Source of the DNA: Lumbricus terrestris
Taxonomy: Eukaryota; Annelida; Clitellata; Crassiclitellata; Lumbricidae
Direction of reading: 5' to 3'
DNA: 64,000 bases
NCBI GenBank assembly: GCA_949752735.1
Contig: OX457039.1
Location: forward strand, 43,753,452 to 43,817,451
Shown: piece by piece, positions 1-12,800 of the stretch
Numbering within the stretch: the first letter of the stretch is position 1
Layout of the letters: each line of letters starts with the position of its first letter
The notes under the pieces: generated by a model
Told to the model about the DNA's origin: nothing
What the model saw: the letters and a program-made list of their open reading frames with translations, nothing else
Database searches by the model: none
Made by a program: the position numbers and the translations under genes

Positions 1-3
1 ACG

Positions 4-2205
4 ATGGAAAGATCGCCGCTGCGGAACGTGGAATTCGGATCGGAGGACGACGAGACACAGGTGAGACAAAGCTACCGAGAGAGGACGGACCGACCGGTAC
101 GGACGACGGATCTGCTGGAGACCGTCGACGGCTTGCTGCGAAGGCGATCGGTGCCAATGAAACCCGGTCGTTTTGATGGAACAGGTTCCTGGGAGTCTTT
201 CTACGCACAGTTTGAAGTGTGCGCCCGCTACAACAGATGGACTCCGGCGGACAAGGTCGACCATTTGCGCTGCGCGTTGGAAAAAGCGGCGACACAACTC
301 CTTTGGGACTTCGGCGCGCAAGCAGACGTGAGTTATGAGGAACTGGTGGAACGCCTCCGACAGAGATACGGGTCGGAAGGTCAAGCAGAAACCTTCCGGG
401 CCCAGTTATATTACAGACGGCAACGAGCGGAAGAAAGTCTCAGCGACCTGTTGCACGAGATTCGGCGTCTCGTAGTCCTGGCGTATCCCGTCCCATCCAA
501 TGAGACGACCCAGATCATCGCGAAAGACTCATTCCTGGAAGCCCTACGAGACCGTGAACTCTCATTGAAAGTACGAGAACGAGAGCCACAGACTCTCGAC
601 GAAGCATACCGCACAGCCCTGCGTCTGGAGGCCTATCAACGAGCATCCGAGAGCGACGACCGAAGGAGACCGACGAATCGGGTTCGTGGGACTCAGGAGA
701 CCGACCCGAGTGCCCAGCTCCAAGCGACGCTGGACCGGTTCCTGACGGCGCAACGGGACGACCAGCGCCAGTGGCAGCGCGAGATAGAGGATCGGATTGA
801 CCGACAACTGCGGGAGCTGCGGAGCCAAGCTTCGAACGATAACGATCGGGGACGAAACGATCATCCCGGAAATCGCAACGACGGTGACCGACAGCAAGAG
901 ACTACGAGACGGGCGGTCACGTGTTTCAACTGTGACCGAACCGGTCACGTGGCTCGTGACTGCCGCCAAGCACGCCGTTTCCGGAACCGCGGGAACGACG
1001 CCGGAACGACTGGAACCGAGGAACCAATGCAGCCGGAACCAGTAGCCATGAACCACACTACGCGATCGACGTTGCCGGACAGAGCCAGCAACAACGCCAT
1101 CTACATCAGAGGGACGATCAATGGACAACAGCAGCTGTGCCTGATCGACACTGGATCGGAGGTCAGCTTGGTGCCATCCTCCGTCATCGAAGGGTTAGAA
1201 CTTCGTTCATGTAATCGTACTTTGATGGCTGCTAATGGGTCAGAAATTAGGGTCCTTGGGGAGGTCCTAGTGTCCATTAAGATTGGGAGAGGTTTTGAAA
1301 TCCCGACCACGTTTCTGGTGTCTGACCAAATAGTAGAAACTATGTTGGGCATGGATTGGCTCAGAGAGCACCGTTGTAGACTGGGATTTGGTGCAGGGGC
1401 ATTATTTGTGGGAAAGAGACGCATTTCTCTTGTGCGGGGCAATGGCTCTAATTGGTGCCGGCGCGTTATCGTTGCCGAGGAAGTCGTAGTATTGCCTAAG
1501 TGCCGAAGGGATGTCCCGGTTAAAACTCTCTACGGGAACCTGACCACGGTTGCTCCCGCTTGGATGACCGAGGCTCAAGAAATCAGCCCCGGTGTGCATC
1601 TTGCCCGAGTGGTGATAAATGATGAGATCGATGCCCATGTACAAGTTGTAAACTTAAATGAAGACCCGGTGAGATTTAATAAGAATCAGTGCCTGGGAGG
1701 TTTACACCCGGTGCAGATAGAGTCGAAGGCGACAGGTACTGCAGGATTTGAACCGGTTAAAGAGAGTCCGCCTTTGGAGGCGTTAATAGCAGAATTACCA
1801 GAGGAGGTCCCCCCTGAGAATCGAGGACGACAGAGGAATTTATTGGCTGAGCATAGTGATGTCTGTTCTGTTACTGACCGAAACGTCAGAAGGATGTCGA
1901 TGTGTAAGCGCAGGAATGAGACTGAAGAAAAGCTAATTGGGGAATCGCCCAGAAGGCGAACATCGCTGCAGCAGAGAAATTCTGTGCATAAAGACTTTGC
2001 TTGCGTGGTTGTATTAGGAGCTTTGCTTATGGCTTTTCTCAGCGTTAATTGCAGTAGCGCTAAATGCGTAGAAGCCGCTCCTATGGCTAATCGGGGGGGC
2101 TACCTTGGTTGCCAGAATCCCCGTGGAAAATGTTATTGTTGGCCATGGGGTCCCCCCTCAAATTTGGACAGACCAAGGGAGGGTTATGAACAGCCATCGG
2201 AGTGA
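4..2205 (+). CDS. Gag-protease polyprotein of a gypsy retrotransposon, fused to unrelated tail by deletion
   Basis: This is one open frame of 733 residues. Residues about 50-215 are a retrotransposon gag/capsid-like domain (GRFDGTGSW, ARYNRW, LLWDF). A glutamine/arginine-rich stretch follows, then a CCHC zinc knuckle at residues 307-320 (CFNCDRTGHVARDC) that should bind the element's RNA. A retroviral-type aspartic protease has its catalytic DTG at residues 382-384 and the flap-side GMDWL near residue 450. The segment ending LLAEHSDVCS (about 613-622) is the usual linker into reverse transcriptase, but the frame then passes into unrelated sequence with one hydrophobic segment (about 660-680), and no RT motifs follow. 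I read this as an internal deletion junction. The hydrophobic piece could be an env or intervening remnant. The ATG at 4 is near the window edge, so an earlier start cannot be excluded. Confidence 0.85.
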   Translation: MERSPLRNVEFGSEDDETQVRQSYRERTDRPVRTTDLLETVDGLLRRRSVPMKPGRFDGTGSWESFYAQFEVCARYNRWTPADKVDHLRCALEKAATQLLWDFGAQADVSYEELVERLRQRYGSEGQAETFRAQLYYRRQRAEESLSDLLHEIRRLVVLAYPVPSNETTQIIAKDSFLEALRDRELSLKVREREPQTLDEAYRTALRLEAYQRASESDDRRRPTNRVRGTQETDPSAQLQATLDRFLTAQRDDQRQWQREIEDRIDRQLRELRSQASNDNDRGRNDHPGNRNDGDRQQETTRRAVTCFNCDRTGHVARDCRQARRFRNRGNDAGTTGTEEPMQPEPVAMNHTTRSTLPDRASNNAIYIRGTINGQQQLCLIDTGSEVSLVPSSVIEGLELRSCNRTLMAANGSEIRVLGEVLVSIKIGRGFEIPTTFLVSDQIVETMLGMDWLREHRCRLGFGAGALFVGKRRISLVRGNGSNWCRRVIVAEEVVVLPKCRRDVPVKTLYGNLTTVAPAWMTEAQEISPGVHLARVVINDEIDAHVQVVNLNEDPVRFNKNQCLGGLHPVQIESKATGTAGFEPVKESPPLEALIAELPEEVPPENRGRQRNLLAEHSDVCSVTDRNVRRMSMCKRRNETEEKLIGESPRRRTSLQQRNSVHKDFACVVVLGALLMAFLSVNCSSAKCVEAAPMANRGGYLGCQNPRGKCYCWPWGPPSNLDRPREGYEQPSE

Positions 2206-2404
2206 TTGGGACGAGGTTTTACCCTGTGCTCTGGCTGCATATCGAGTGTCGCCGAATGACGTCACGGAAAATCCCTCGAACTGGTCTATATTGGGGCGGG
2301 AAGCCGGTGCATCGATCAACCTGTACTTTGGACGACTTGCCGGCCTGCACACTGTCAACAGGTGCACGATGGCCGAAATACGCGGAAAAAGACTTTCTGA
2401 ATGA
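2105..2404 (+). pseudogene. Integrase remnant of the gypsy element
   Basis: In a frame overlapping the end of the gag-protease frame, the translation includes HGVPPQIWTDQGR and then DWDEVLPCALAAYRVSPNDV. The first matches the part of the retroelement integrase core around the second catalytic aspartate (TDQG). The second matches the region after the core. The stretch normally between them, with the catalytic glutamate, is missing, and the reading frame is broken beyond it (the 2202-2438 frame continues the tail). It is a deletion relic and not functional. Confidence 0.75.
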
Positions 2405-2822
2405 ACAGTTAATTTGGACTTTTCAAACGAACGTTTGAACTGGTAATTGTTACGTTAGGCCTGTTGGCCGATGAAGCCCGTTGGCCTCTTTTGTGTAGAG
2501 TATTGTGTGATTGTTGGACTCTTCGCCGCTGCTTACGTTAGGCCCGTTGGCCATTCTCTATGTGGACTATGTGTAATGGCCCGTTGGCCACTTTTATGAG
2601 GTAAAGGCTGTGCGAACTTTGAGTAGATTGGTCCGACCCGTTGGTCGTGTTATTTGAAGCGTACGGTCAAGTCGACCTGAGACTTTGATAGGCGATAGAC
2701 TCGGCTCGTTGGCCACCGTTGTTTTAAAGCCACGTTTGGCTTTGTGCTTCTTGTTGAGCCATGTGGCTCTGCTTTATCAGTTCAGAGGGTGGGGACACCC
2801 TCTAGCGTAGCGGGGGGAGCAT

Positions 2823-3768
2823 TGTAAGGATCCTGGGGGTGGGCCATGTTCCGAGGGACGCTGCGGCGATTTAGGTGCCCCGGAGAGATGCCGCTCCAGG
2901 CCACGCCTTCTAGCCCATGTTCTGGTAGGCCACGCCTCCTAGCCCATGTTCCATAGGCCACGCCTCCTAGGCCATGTTCTGCCGCTCTAGCCCGTGTTCC
3001 CTAGGCCATGTTCTGCCGCTCTAGCCCGTGTTCCATAGGCCACGCCCCCTAGCCCGTGCTCTCTAGGCCATGTTCTGCCGCTCTAGCCCGTGTTCCATAG
3101 GCCACGCTCTCTAGGCCATGTTCTGCCGCTATAGCCCATGTTCCATAGGCCACGCCTCCTAGCCCATGTTCCATAGCCCATGTTCCATAGGCCACGCCCC
3201 TTGGCTCTTACTCCCTAGGCCATGTTCTGGTAGGCCACGCCTCCTAGCCCATGTTCCATAGCCCTTGTTCTGGTAGGCCACGCCTCCTAGGCCATGTTCC
3301 GTAGCCCATGTTCTGGTAGGCCACGCCTCCTAGGCCATGTTCCGTAGCCCATGTTCTGGTAGGCCACGACCCCTTAGCCCTTGTTCTCTAGGCCATGTTC
3401 CTGGGCGGTTATAAATAGCTCTGCCCGCAGCAGTAGTCAGCTCACAAGACGCAGTAATAGAGGGGAGAGCTCGGTGAAGTTTAGCGAGTAGATGTAGTTA
3501 AGAGCCGGTGCATGTCGCCTGTGTCGTTTGGCGGTCTTTTGTACAGTGATTGCGACGAATTAATAAACTCTGCTGAAGAAGAAGAATTCGTGTCGTTTGT
3601 CAAGTTCTATTGTCGTCGGGGAAACTCAACGTTTAAGCCCTTCGATAGACCACGAAGGCCGAACTGTCACGTGTCCTGGTCACCGGTGCATCCTGGTCCT
3701 TTGCTTTGGTGAGACGCGCACAGGGTTCGAGTTCGACGTTTAAGCCGGCGAAGAGGCTTCTTTTCACC

Positions 3769-3771
<3 letters not shown>
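2823..3771 (+). repeat. 3' LTR of the gypsy element
   Basis: The 949 bases start TGTAAGGATC, directly after a G-rich polypurine tract, and end CACCACA, so they have the TG...CA termini of LTRs. Most of the U3 part (about 2880-3400) is an irregular tandem array based on 'taggccacgcctcctagcccatgttc'. A TATA box (TATAAATA) is at 3410-3417 and an AATAAA signal at 3562-3567, which places a short R region between them and U5 after. The partner LTR lies outside the window, so the left boundary rests on the PPT and terminal dinucleotides only. Confidence 0.8.
3410..3417 (+). promoter_or_regulatory. TATA box of the LTR promoter
   Basis: TATAAATA follows the U3 tandem repeats and lies about 150 bases before the LTR's AATAAA signal. 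This is the expected layout for LTR-driven transcription. Initiation would fall near 3440. Confidence 0.6.

Positions 3772-3831
<60 letters not shown>
3772..3831. repeat. (TA)n microsatellite
   Basis: About 30 TA dinucleotides run directly on from the last base of the LTR. The element may have inserted in this tract, which would hide its target-site duplication. Confidence 0.95.
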
Positions 3832-3835
<4 letters not shown>

Positions 3836-3853
3836 TACATGCATTGTTTGCAG

Positions 3854-6800
3854 AAGATCTAGCGAGGTTAGCAACCTTGAAGCCGAGCTCGTTGGATAAG
3901 CCATCGGATGGAAATGACACTGGATTAGGCAGCATCAATGACGATCAAACCGAAGATACTCACCAGTCGTCTGCAGCTGTCGGAAAAGTAACGACACAAG
4001 ATTTCGGTGAATTTTACAGGCGACTTTACACTTTTCAATATTTTTAAAGTGTTGTTGTATGCGATTGAGTTGGGTAGCGACTTACAGCTTGTACAAGTTT
4101 TGAGGGCCTATTCAGTGTGGTCTTGTGGTGTGTGATTGCTATTGCCTAGGATAGGATTTACAGTATGTAGCTTTATGTATCTAAGTTATGATGGAATGTT
4201 TGTTGTAATAGACTAAATGGAGTAGGCCTATACAATGTATCGAAATGGGATATATAAATTATTGACTTTTTGTAAACTTATGGTTTTCTTTGTGGAAGTT
4301 ATTGAATTCTTTACTCTTTAGTACATTATGCCTTTATTGATTCTCAAACATTGTCAAATTTATTGTATGGGTTCCTCTGTCTTCTGTGCATGAAAATTAG
4401 TTCTTTGTGAATGTTAAGAATGATCATAAAATAATAATCTTCGATATTAAAAGGCTATGCTTTGAGACTAATTTACGCAAATAGTATAAGCAAAGTTTTC
4501 TATCACTATTCTGTTAGGATATAATTGTTTTCTGTAGGAGCTGATAGAAGTAGAAGAAGCAGTGGATGTAGTAGTAACATTGCTCAACATATCAACATCC
4601 GTTTCCAGCAGATGATGTCTGATTTTGATGATCCTGGTTGGTTAATTTCATGTATAGGCTACATTCCTATGTAGGGACCTTGAGCAAGTTCTTCACTCAC
4701 TTGCATCTATGCCTTTGAGGCGTGAGCTCTTCTGAACTTTTCAAGAATGGCGATATCATAGAGCAGTCGCATTGTATTGTATTTTAGTTAGAAAGATAAG
4801 ATGAATACATTATGCTGCATGCATATGAACCATGAATATGGGCCCAACAATCATAATGAAGGGTAACAGAAATGGAGAAAATTCACTGAAAGGGATAATA
4901 ATATTAAGGGATAATAATACTAATGCCTATTACTGTGAATGACTGCAATCGGCATTTTAGAGAAAGGTAATGTAGCAGAAATGTAGCTGTTGACTGAATA
5001 AAAAATTTGTCATTCATTAAGAAACAGATTACGGTACGTGAAGCTTCAAAGAAGGATGATGTTATCACAACAAAAGGCTCATGGATCTGCAGCAAGATTT
5101 TGTAGGGATTGACATTGCACCTTAGAATTCTGGCCATTCATGTGTTGCTGTAGAATGAGATACAGCATATCTGTGGTTAGAAACTTACACAAATGTCAAG
5201 CCGTGGCCATTTTTAAGGAGTCTTGCTTTACAGTTAAACCATTGCATGCGTGAGCTGCATGGCTTGTGTATGAATGAAAGTCATTTACTGACATTCTTGG
5301 AGATAGACCGCTACAATGTACAATTTGAGTGTGGAGATGGTGACATACCAGTCTCATACGGTTGACTCAGCCCTCAGCTCCATGGGGTGACTGTAAAACG
5401 AGCAGTAGTAGGACCGGTGGGCACTATGCAGGCTGGCATAAATTTGACTTTTGTTTAGATTTGTTATCAGCTGCTACTACCAGTACTAATGGCATGCAAT
5501 CTTACTTTGTACTTGTCAGTTTCAATTGCTATACAAATATTGTCACTATAATTATTATTGTTATTTTAATTTATTTTCTTTCTTTTTTTGCCCTGAGGTA
5601 CTTTATTCCCCAATATTATTATTAATATTATTATCATTATTATTATTATTATTAATGAGAAAAATTGTACTAGAAATTCTATAATTTTCACAGAGGAGGC
5701 ATCCAGGTCTACCATCTATAAAATATGCATTCATTACGTAATTCTTTTATTCTCACTAAGATTTCTGTTTATCTTTTGCACTTTTTTGACTACATCTGAT
5801 GCAGATTCACCAAGGAATTTTAAACAAGAGGATCAGACTGATCTTGACTCCATTCGAACGGAAGAACTGGAGCAGGAGTTTTGCAAGACTCTTATTACCC
5901 AAGGTTGGTTCTGATGAGCATTACTGCTTTGTTGTGAATATATATTTGTGGGGTACGGTGGCAAAAAGGGTATGTTCGTTGCCTTGAAGCCGGAGGATTA
6001 CATGTTCGAATCCACTTCAAGCCGCCTCGTATAGGGACCTTGGGCAAGTCTTTCAATCGTAATTGCTCAGCGCTTCGGCGTGAAATTCCGATTCAGGTCT
6101 GCGCTGTAGTTGGGAGCGCTTCTGAGCAGCACTCTTGACGTGGCGCTATAACAAGTGCACAGATGCATATAGGCCTGGCTTAGCCAACATTTGTCAGTGG
6201 ATATGAAAGATTTTCATTATTTTCCGTCTCTGACTGTTCAACTCTTCATATGGAATGAGTTATAATGCTGCCTGTGTGAGCCATATTTTAAGATATGACT
6301 TTAACGCATTCACATTATCACGAGTTTTTTTATAGGTGAAGAAATTGTTGTAATATCAGATGTCTTGTTATGACAGAGCGTGCTGCAACATGTCCTCAAC
6401 ATTCAGTGTATATGGACTTTTTTAGACCAAGCACTGAAGTAATGGTATATATTTTCCTCGTGTTATCAAAATAAGTGCGTATAAAATGAGGTAGGCTTCT
6501 TATAATGGATTTTCGCGATTTCTATTCTGCAAAGTTTTTATAATTATATATTTTTTATCCCTTATAAAGCTCTGTTTCTCAGGCCTTCATTCAATCACCA
6601 AGTTTTTAAAAAATATCGTCTTCTTAGCATGCCAATTACAAGCTCCAATCAGCTGACTGAATTTGCTGGCAAGTCCTATGTGAATGATTTATTGTGTGTT
6701 TGCAGACGGACCAGTAGTTTCAATGAAAAGTATGCAGAAAAGGCAAAAGCCTCCTCAGTTGCTACCATCGTCAAAAAATACACGGCAGAAGGCAATGTCG

Positions 6801-9800
6801 GCTGCAAGTGAGACGGATTCTACTGCCACAGAGAATTTTCACGGTCGCTTTCAAGCGCTTCTTGATCCACAAAATGTGACAGTGGCTGTTGCTGGAAAAT
6901 TTTCTGCTCTTAAGGGCAATGGTGCTGCTAATTCGTATGGCATAGAAAGCAATTTTCAGGGTAAGGATAACTCTAGAAACTTATTTATATAGCTGAAAAG
7001 TGGCATTTTGGTGATGAGACATCTTTTGTCATCTGATTTCTATCTTATTTTTTAAAGCAGATGTAATCTGGAATGTTACATAATTTTGTTATCAGTTTGT
7101 GGAAAGTCACAATAGAGCTGTAGCTTTTGATCATTATTTGCGTTTAATACAATGGTGATTTCTGACAGTTAACATGTACTTGTGTTCGCGATATCATCTT
7201 TTGTCGTCTGATTATTTTGTGACAGGCTCATTAAACATCAATACTACTATGGATCATGTACATTGTACAGCTTAGACACACAATTTTTCTTCCAATACTG
7301 CTGAGGAATAAAAGTACTCAAATTTCAGTTTTTGAAAATTGGTGATGATGTCAGACCCTTCAAGAGGGGCAGGGGCATACCGTATTCCCAGGGTCAGGTG
7401 CCTGGGAAGCTATGCAAAATTCATGATTTATGCCTAAGTTCTAAATAAAATATTTTTTATACTTAAAAACTGAATTAAATCATAGTTGTGCAATGTGCAT
7501 ATTACCCAATTGTGCCCCAACTTTAGTTATTTTAACTTGGTTCTTTAATTCCTTAGTAAAACCTAAAGTTAACTTAGGGCCCATGACTACTCTGCCCAGC
7601 GACCCGTATCTTTGATGCTAACCCTGAATGATGCTGTACATCATTTTTTGTTTTTGTAGTAACACTGTTGATTCATTGAACAATCTTGCTACTGAGAAGT
7701 GGAAAGTTTTGCATGTACTGTTGGTGTTCTAGATGATGATGGTGATGGTGAAGATGAGGATGAACAGCAAGATGCTGTAGCACTGCAAAATGTGTTGGAG
7801 AAGAGATACCAAGAGCTTATCCAGCATTCTTCCACCAATGGTGGGCATTATGCAGCCTGCTTCTACTTTCATTTTATATACTTTTTTTGAAGCTTTGCCA
7901 GACCTTGGTGAAACCTGTGTTATTGTATGGATCAGAATGCTAGACCTTGAGGAAGGAAGATGATGAAAGGAGACTGCTGATGGTGGAAATTAGTTTGCTA
8001 GGGAAAATCATGGGCATAGGCAAAAGAGACAAGATCAGGAACACACCAACCAGAAAGGAACTAGGAGCAGAGGAAACAGTGGTGGAAAAGATACAAAAGA
8101 GAAGACTTAAGTGGTATGGTCACGTCGAAAGGATGGACGGCAAAAGATTACCACTCATGGCCTTGCATGGACACGTTGAAGAAGAAAGGAGTAGAAGGAG
8201 ACAACGAAGAAAATGGATAGACAATATTATCAAAGAAGATTTAGTATGCAGAAACACGAACTTGACCATGGTGGGTGAAACTATCAGAGACAGAACACTG
8301 TGGAAAACTTCATAAGGGCCTCATCGTCAGAAAACTGATGGTAGGGAAGAAAGAAGAAGAAATATTGGCTTGCCATTTGCTTTTAGTTCACTTTCTGTTA
8401 TATTGTTGTTGAGTGCTGCAGTTATTTTGTATAGCAACACTTCAATACACTTTCCAAACACTATTTTATGACTATTGACTGTAATTTCCCTTTGAACTGG
8501 TGCCTTGCTTGTATTTTGTGATAATAAGACTCAATGTTATGTGATTCCAATTTCCTGCCACAGCCGGTCATGTCAACATCTGCCTTACCATATCAATGTC
8601 TAAATTTGAAGAGATGTGTAGGCTAATGATTTCTAAATATTGTTACTCACAGGGTATTTACAAAGACCTGATTCGAAATGCCAGAATGAGTTGAATTCTA
8701 CTTCTATGAAGCCTAAGGCGGTAAATGCGCTGGAAAAAAGAGCAGATTCGACTGGCAATGCATGGAGTCAAAACAGCAGGAGTCAAAACTCTTCCTCAGC
8801 TTCTCTGAATACAGTACCCTCTGGGTGAGTTGTTCATTTCATTTATTCAAGGCTAAACTTAGAAAACATCATGGTGCATAGATGAAGTTCATGTTTTCAC
8901 GATATTTTACAATTTTTACATGCTTCCCAGTTATTCTGTCCCTGATGTGAGGCCTTTTAGTCAAAGAATCATCGACTGTTTTTATGCGATGCTGCAAAAA
9001 GGAAAAGACAATGTAACTTATTACACATTTTCAATTTCAGCAAATGTTTGGTAATTAACTAGATGTTTGTCTGCGCCCCAAGATGGTTATATATGATTTC
9101 TTGAATGCTAAGGGAGGCATCAATACTCTCCATCTTCCTGCCTCTCCTCCCTCTCTTCTTCCCTCTTACCCTTCCTTCCTCAATTTCTTCATCCCTGCCT
9201 CCCTCCCCTCCTCTCCTCCCTTGCCTCTGTTTCTTCCTACCTACCTCCAATTCTCCATCCATCTGTCCCCCATATACCTCCCTCCAGCTCTAGCACCAGA
9301 CTAACTTGCACTGTCGCTCTCTATCGAATTGAATGGTTGAGCGTGCATTAATACAAACAAATGTTTATGCATTTTGGACGGTGTAACAAAGAATGTTCAA
9401 ACATGTCATTGTTCATTTGTTTTATAATGATACACAATGCTGTATGTGCAGAGTGATGAAAACTGCATCGAATGTGACCAGTGACCAGGATCTCAGTGAA
9501 GATGATAGAACGCTCGATGATGGTTCTTCAAGGCTTAGGATGGAACTACAGAACCAGAAGTCTCTTCATTCGCAACAAAATGGTTTAAGGACAAAACCAG
9601 TCAAAGCATTTGCACCGCCTAGCAATTATCAACTTCAAAACAAGGTGAACATTATCTAACTATTATCATAAAGATTTTTAGATTAAGAATTACAAATAGT
9701 ATTTTTTTAAATTATATCACATTTGCACTGTCTGTAGAAGGCTATAAGATGTAAGTCATTAAAAAGTTAAGAAAAAAGTAAGAAACATCATGATCGTCGG

Positions 9801-12800
9801 AATTTCAGAAGTTAAAACCAACCAAGAGGAAACAATTGTCCAGTTAGTTTGTTTTTACTACATTTTGGCTCAAATTCTTGGAAGGTATAACCTTTGTTTC
9901 ATTGTTTCACTTGTATGTGCCATAGAGTCTTAGAAAGCTAATAGTTAAGCTATGTTTTGTATTAATTCTTGTGGATTATGTATATTTCATGGGTATATAT
10001 TTCATGGGATTAATATGAATTTAGTTAAAGTCGGTTGGGTTTAAATCCTCGTTCTTTTTAGATTGACCTTGAAGTTTCTCTCAAGCTACAAGATGAGCTT
10101 AAAACTCTTCAGTCTCATATCAAGCAATGTCTTCAGGCAAGACAGGTAAAATCAGCTTAAATATATATTTACAGAAATATTTTCAAATCAGGTTTTACTA
10201 TCACTAGACTTTCTCAAGTCTTGACTGCTTGAGAAGTAAAATTTTAGTTGTCAGTTAAATATGTCATGTTTGCTGCATAAATCTGCATAATATTATCTCA
10301 GTGAGGGTCATTCTTGTAAGTAACTCAACTACTTTGATGGGTGAAATTTTTTGTTGGAGGAAAGTGCCTTTATCCATAGCACCGTGAGCTTATGTTGTAC
10401 ATATTTTCAAAAGTTTGAACTTCACCTTCACCCAAACTTTCATTCAGTAAATATATATTGGTATGCTGGATATGAATTTCTGGAACGTTAAATTGAAAGT
10501 TGTTTCACCGGCTACAATAGTAACTTGTAAAATTATTGTTGCATCATCAGGATATACTGAAAGAGGTTGCAATGCATCAGGACATGGCCTCAAATTACCG
10601 AGAAGAGATCAAGATAATTGAGCATCAGGTCAAGAACAGCAGAGCCAAGGCCGAGGATGCCAGGTCAGTACCATTTTTTCAAGTGTCTGCGTTTGCTATG
10701 GATCATCCAGTATATGGCAATTGGATTAATCTAAGTTATTTTTAATTTCCTGTATCACTTAGTGAGTAAATTGATTTGGTTTATGGTAACTAAGATTTTT
10801 TTGCAGTGGCTCACTTTGTCACCAGCAATTTTTTATGTTTCATGTGTTTACTTTGATTAAAAGGAATTGGTTTGTAATTATTTCACATTAAGTCAATTAA
10901 TTCTGCTATTTATTGTGAAATGGTGGCTTAAATTTGTTATTTTTACACTTTAATGACAAACGTGTACTACAAGTGACTGGAAAAATGTCACTTGTCACCA
11001 AGTGTTAAGGTGATTGGGTTTAAGAAGTGGATTTTTATTTTTATTTTTAATGATTGAATATATGAGATTTAGAATGGCCAAATAAATTATTTGATATATA
11101 GAACGTCTCTGATGTTGATGGAGTTTCAACGTGAGTCTGTACAGAAGCAGTTGGAACACATAGAGCAGGAGGTGGATGAGAAAGAACATCGCATCCAGGA
11201 ACTGGAAAACTCAGGAAAAAAGCTACACGATATTGGATTCACCACAGAAGAGGTAGAGCAGGTCTCATTATTTACTGCATCTAATTTGTCTACTGTAACC
11301 CCACAAACCAGAGGTTTCCAAAACTTTTGGACTAAATACCCCTTACTTTTTTCTAACATAGCTCACAGATTTTAGTATTTCAGAAGTAATATTTATTAGT
11401 TAAAATTTAAACAAGATATCATATTCAGAACGTTCTTGCAGACCTCGACATGTCCTTCGTGAAGCTCCTTGGTCCACAGATCACTCACTGTCTGGAGAGT
11501 GGAGACCTTTGCCAGAAACATTGGGTCAATGTATATCCAATCGATTCCAATGTCATAAATGACATGCATCATAGTAAAATAGAAATACTAAAAATAGCAA
11601 CAGCACAATTGCGGTCATTATATTAGCTGGAATTATATTGGCATTCTACTTCAGGATAGTCTGTTCTTGTTTGCGTGCATTATTTTTTTAGGTCACAAAC
11701 ATAATATCTGAACGAGAAGAGCTCAGAGAGAGGTTGAAGTTTCTGGAAGCTTCTGTTGGAGATCACTTCTCAACAGAGCAGAGCCTAAACACTCTCAAGG
11801 AGACTATTATTGCAGAGAAGAAGAAGTTCAGAGAATTGCTCAATGGCCTTCAAAGGGTTTGTTATTATTTCTATATTATAGTTGCTCCTAAGCAGTGATT
11901 TTCGTTAATGAAAACTGAAATTTGAAGTAGAAACTAAACGACTTCATTAAAGAAATCTGTAATTAAAAGTAGAAATTATTTTTCAACACTGACCAAGAAG
12001 CTGGCCTGAGGGACCAGGAGCTTCCCCTTAGCAGAAGAGTGCAAAGAGCGACGGGAGGCTAAGTCGGAGATCAGATAAGTAGAATGGAGCGCTAGATAAT
12101 CAGTTTCTATCCTAAGCATTATTGCATGAAGACGTACTTGAGGTCCAAAAACAGATGATGAGAGATCAGCTGACGTAGTTAGCAATTTATTCGTGCAGAA
12201 CTAACTACTTCTTCAGGATTTTGACGTAGTTATCATCAAAACTTGCAGCCATGGCGGAGTTTGGTTTCCGTTTTTGGGGTTGTAAAAACTTGGTCCAGAA
12301 GGCGTGGCGCGGCGCGGCGCGGCGCGGGAAAAATGTTCCCGTTTCGGCCGGAAAATTTTATGACCTTTTTTTAGCCGTTATTTGGGTGCTTGGGTGGGGC
12401 TAAGCCCAAAAAAGGAGACCATTTACGCGGTAAAAAACATGACTGTGTGGCTTCTTGGAGGGGGCTTAGCTCGCAGTAATATCATTTGAAAATAATTTGC
12501 TTCTTGGCTTTGTAGGAGTTGGAGCTGAAACAAACAACAATCAACGAACTAAATTCTACGCAGGAGGAACTTATCCACAAACTGAAGCAGTTTGAAAAGA
12601 GGTCTCAAGATGTCGAGCAGGAGAAGAAAGTCGTTGTTAAGGTAGTTGGCATTGCGTTCTGGCAATCATTTCTATTTGATTAAATATGTACACAAATTAT
12701 GCGATGCTGTTATTTGCCAAGGATGTTTATCCAGAATTTCAAAAAGGCATATTCGAAGAGTCAGCAAGATTAAATTCAGTATACATTGTAAATTCATGTC

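Larger units (their letters stand above)
1..3771 (+). mobile_element. Ty3/gypsy-type LTR retrotransposon, 3' portion, internally deleted
   Basis: The element enters from the left edge, so its 5' LTR is outside the window. It carries a gag-like region, a CCHC zinc knuckle, an aspartic protease and, after an abrupt jump, only the tail of an integrase. Reverse transcriptase and RNase H are absent. A 3' non-coding part (about 2400-2820) repeats the phrase 'ttaggcc(c/t)gttggcc'. A purine-rich tract (2811-2820, gcggggggag) then precedes an LTR that begins TGTAAGG and ends CACCACA. The order gag-protease-(RT lost)-integrase-PPT-LTR is that of Ty3/gypsy elements. The copy is non-autonomous as it stands. 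It lies just upstream of, or in an intron of, the large coiled-coil gene, whose first visible exon begins 83 bases after the LTR. Confidence 0.88.

Noticed and set aside
562..1644. Minus-strand frames of 188, 113 and 80 residues opposite gag-protease
   Set aside because: They are antisense shadows of the gag-protease frame.
9059..9304. Arg/Glu-rich frame (minus) and Pro/Leu/Ser-rich frames (plus)
   Set aside because: They reflect the polypyrimidine tract in an intron and nothing else.
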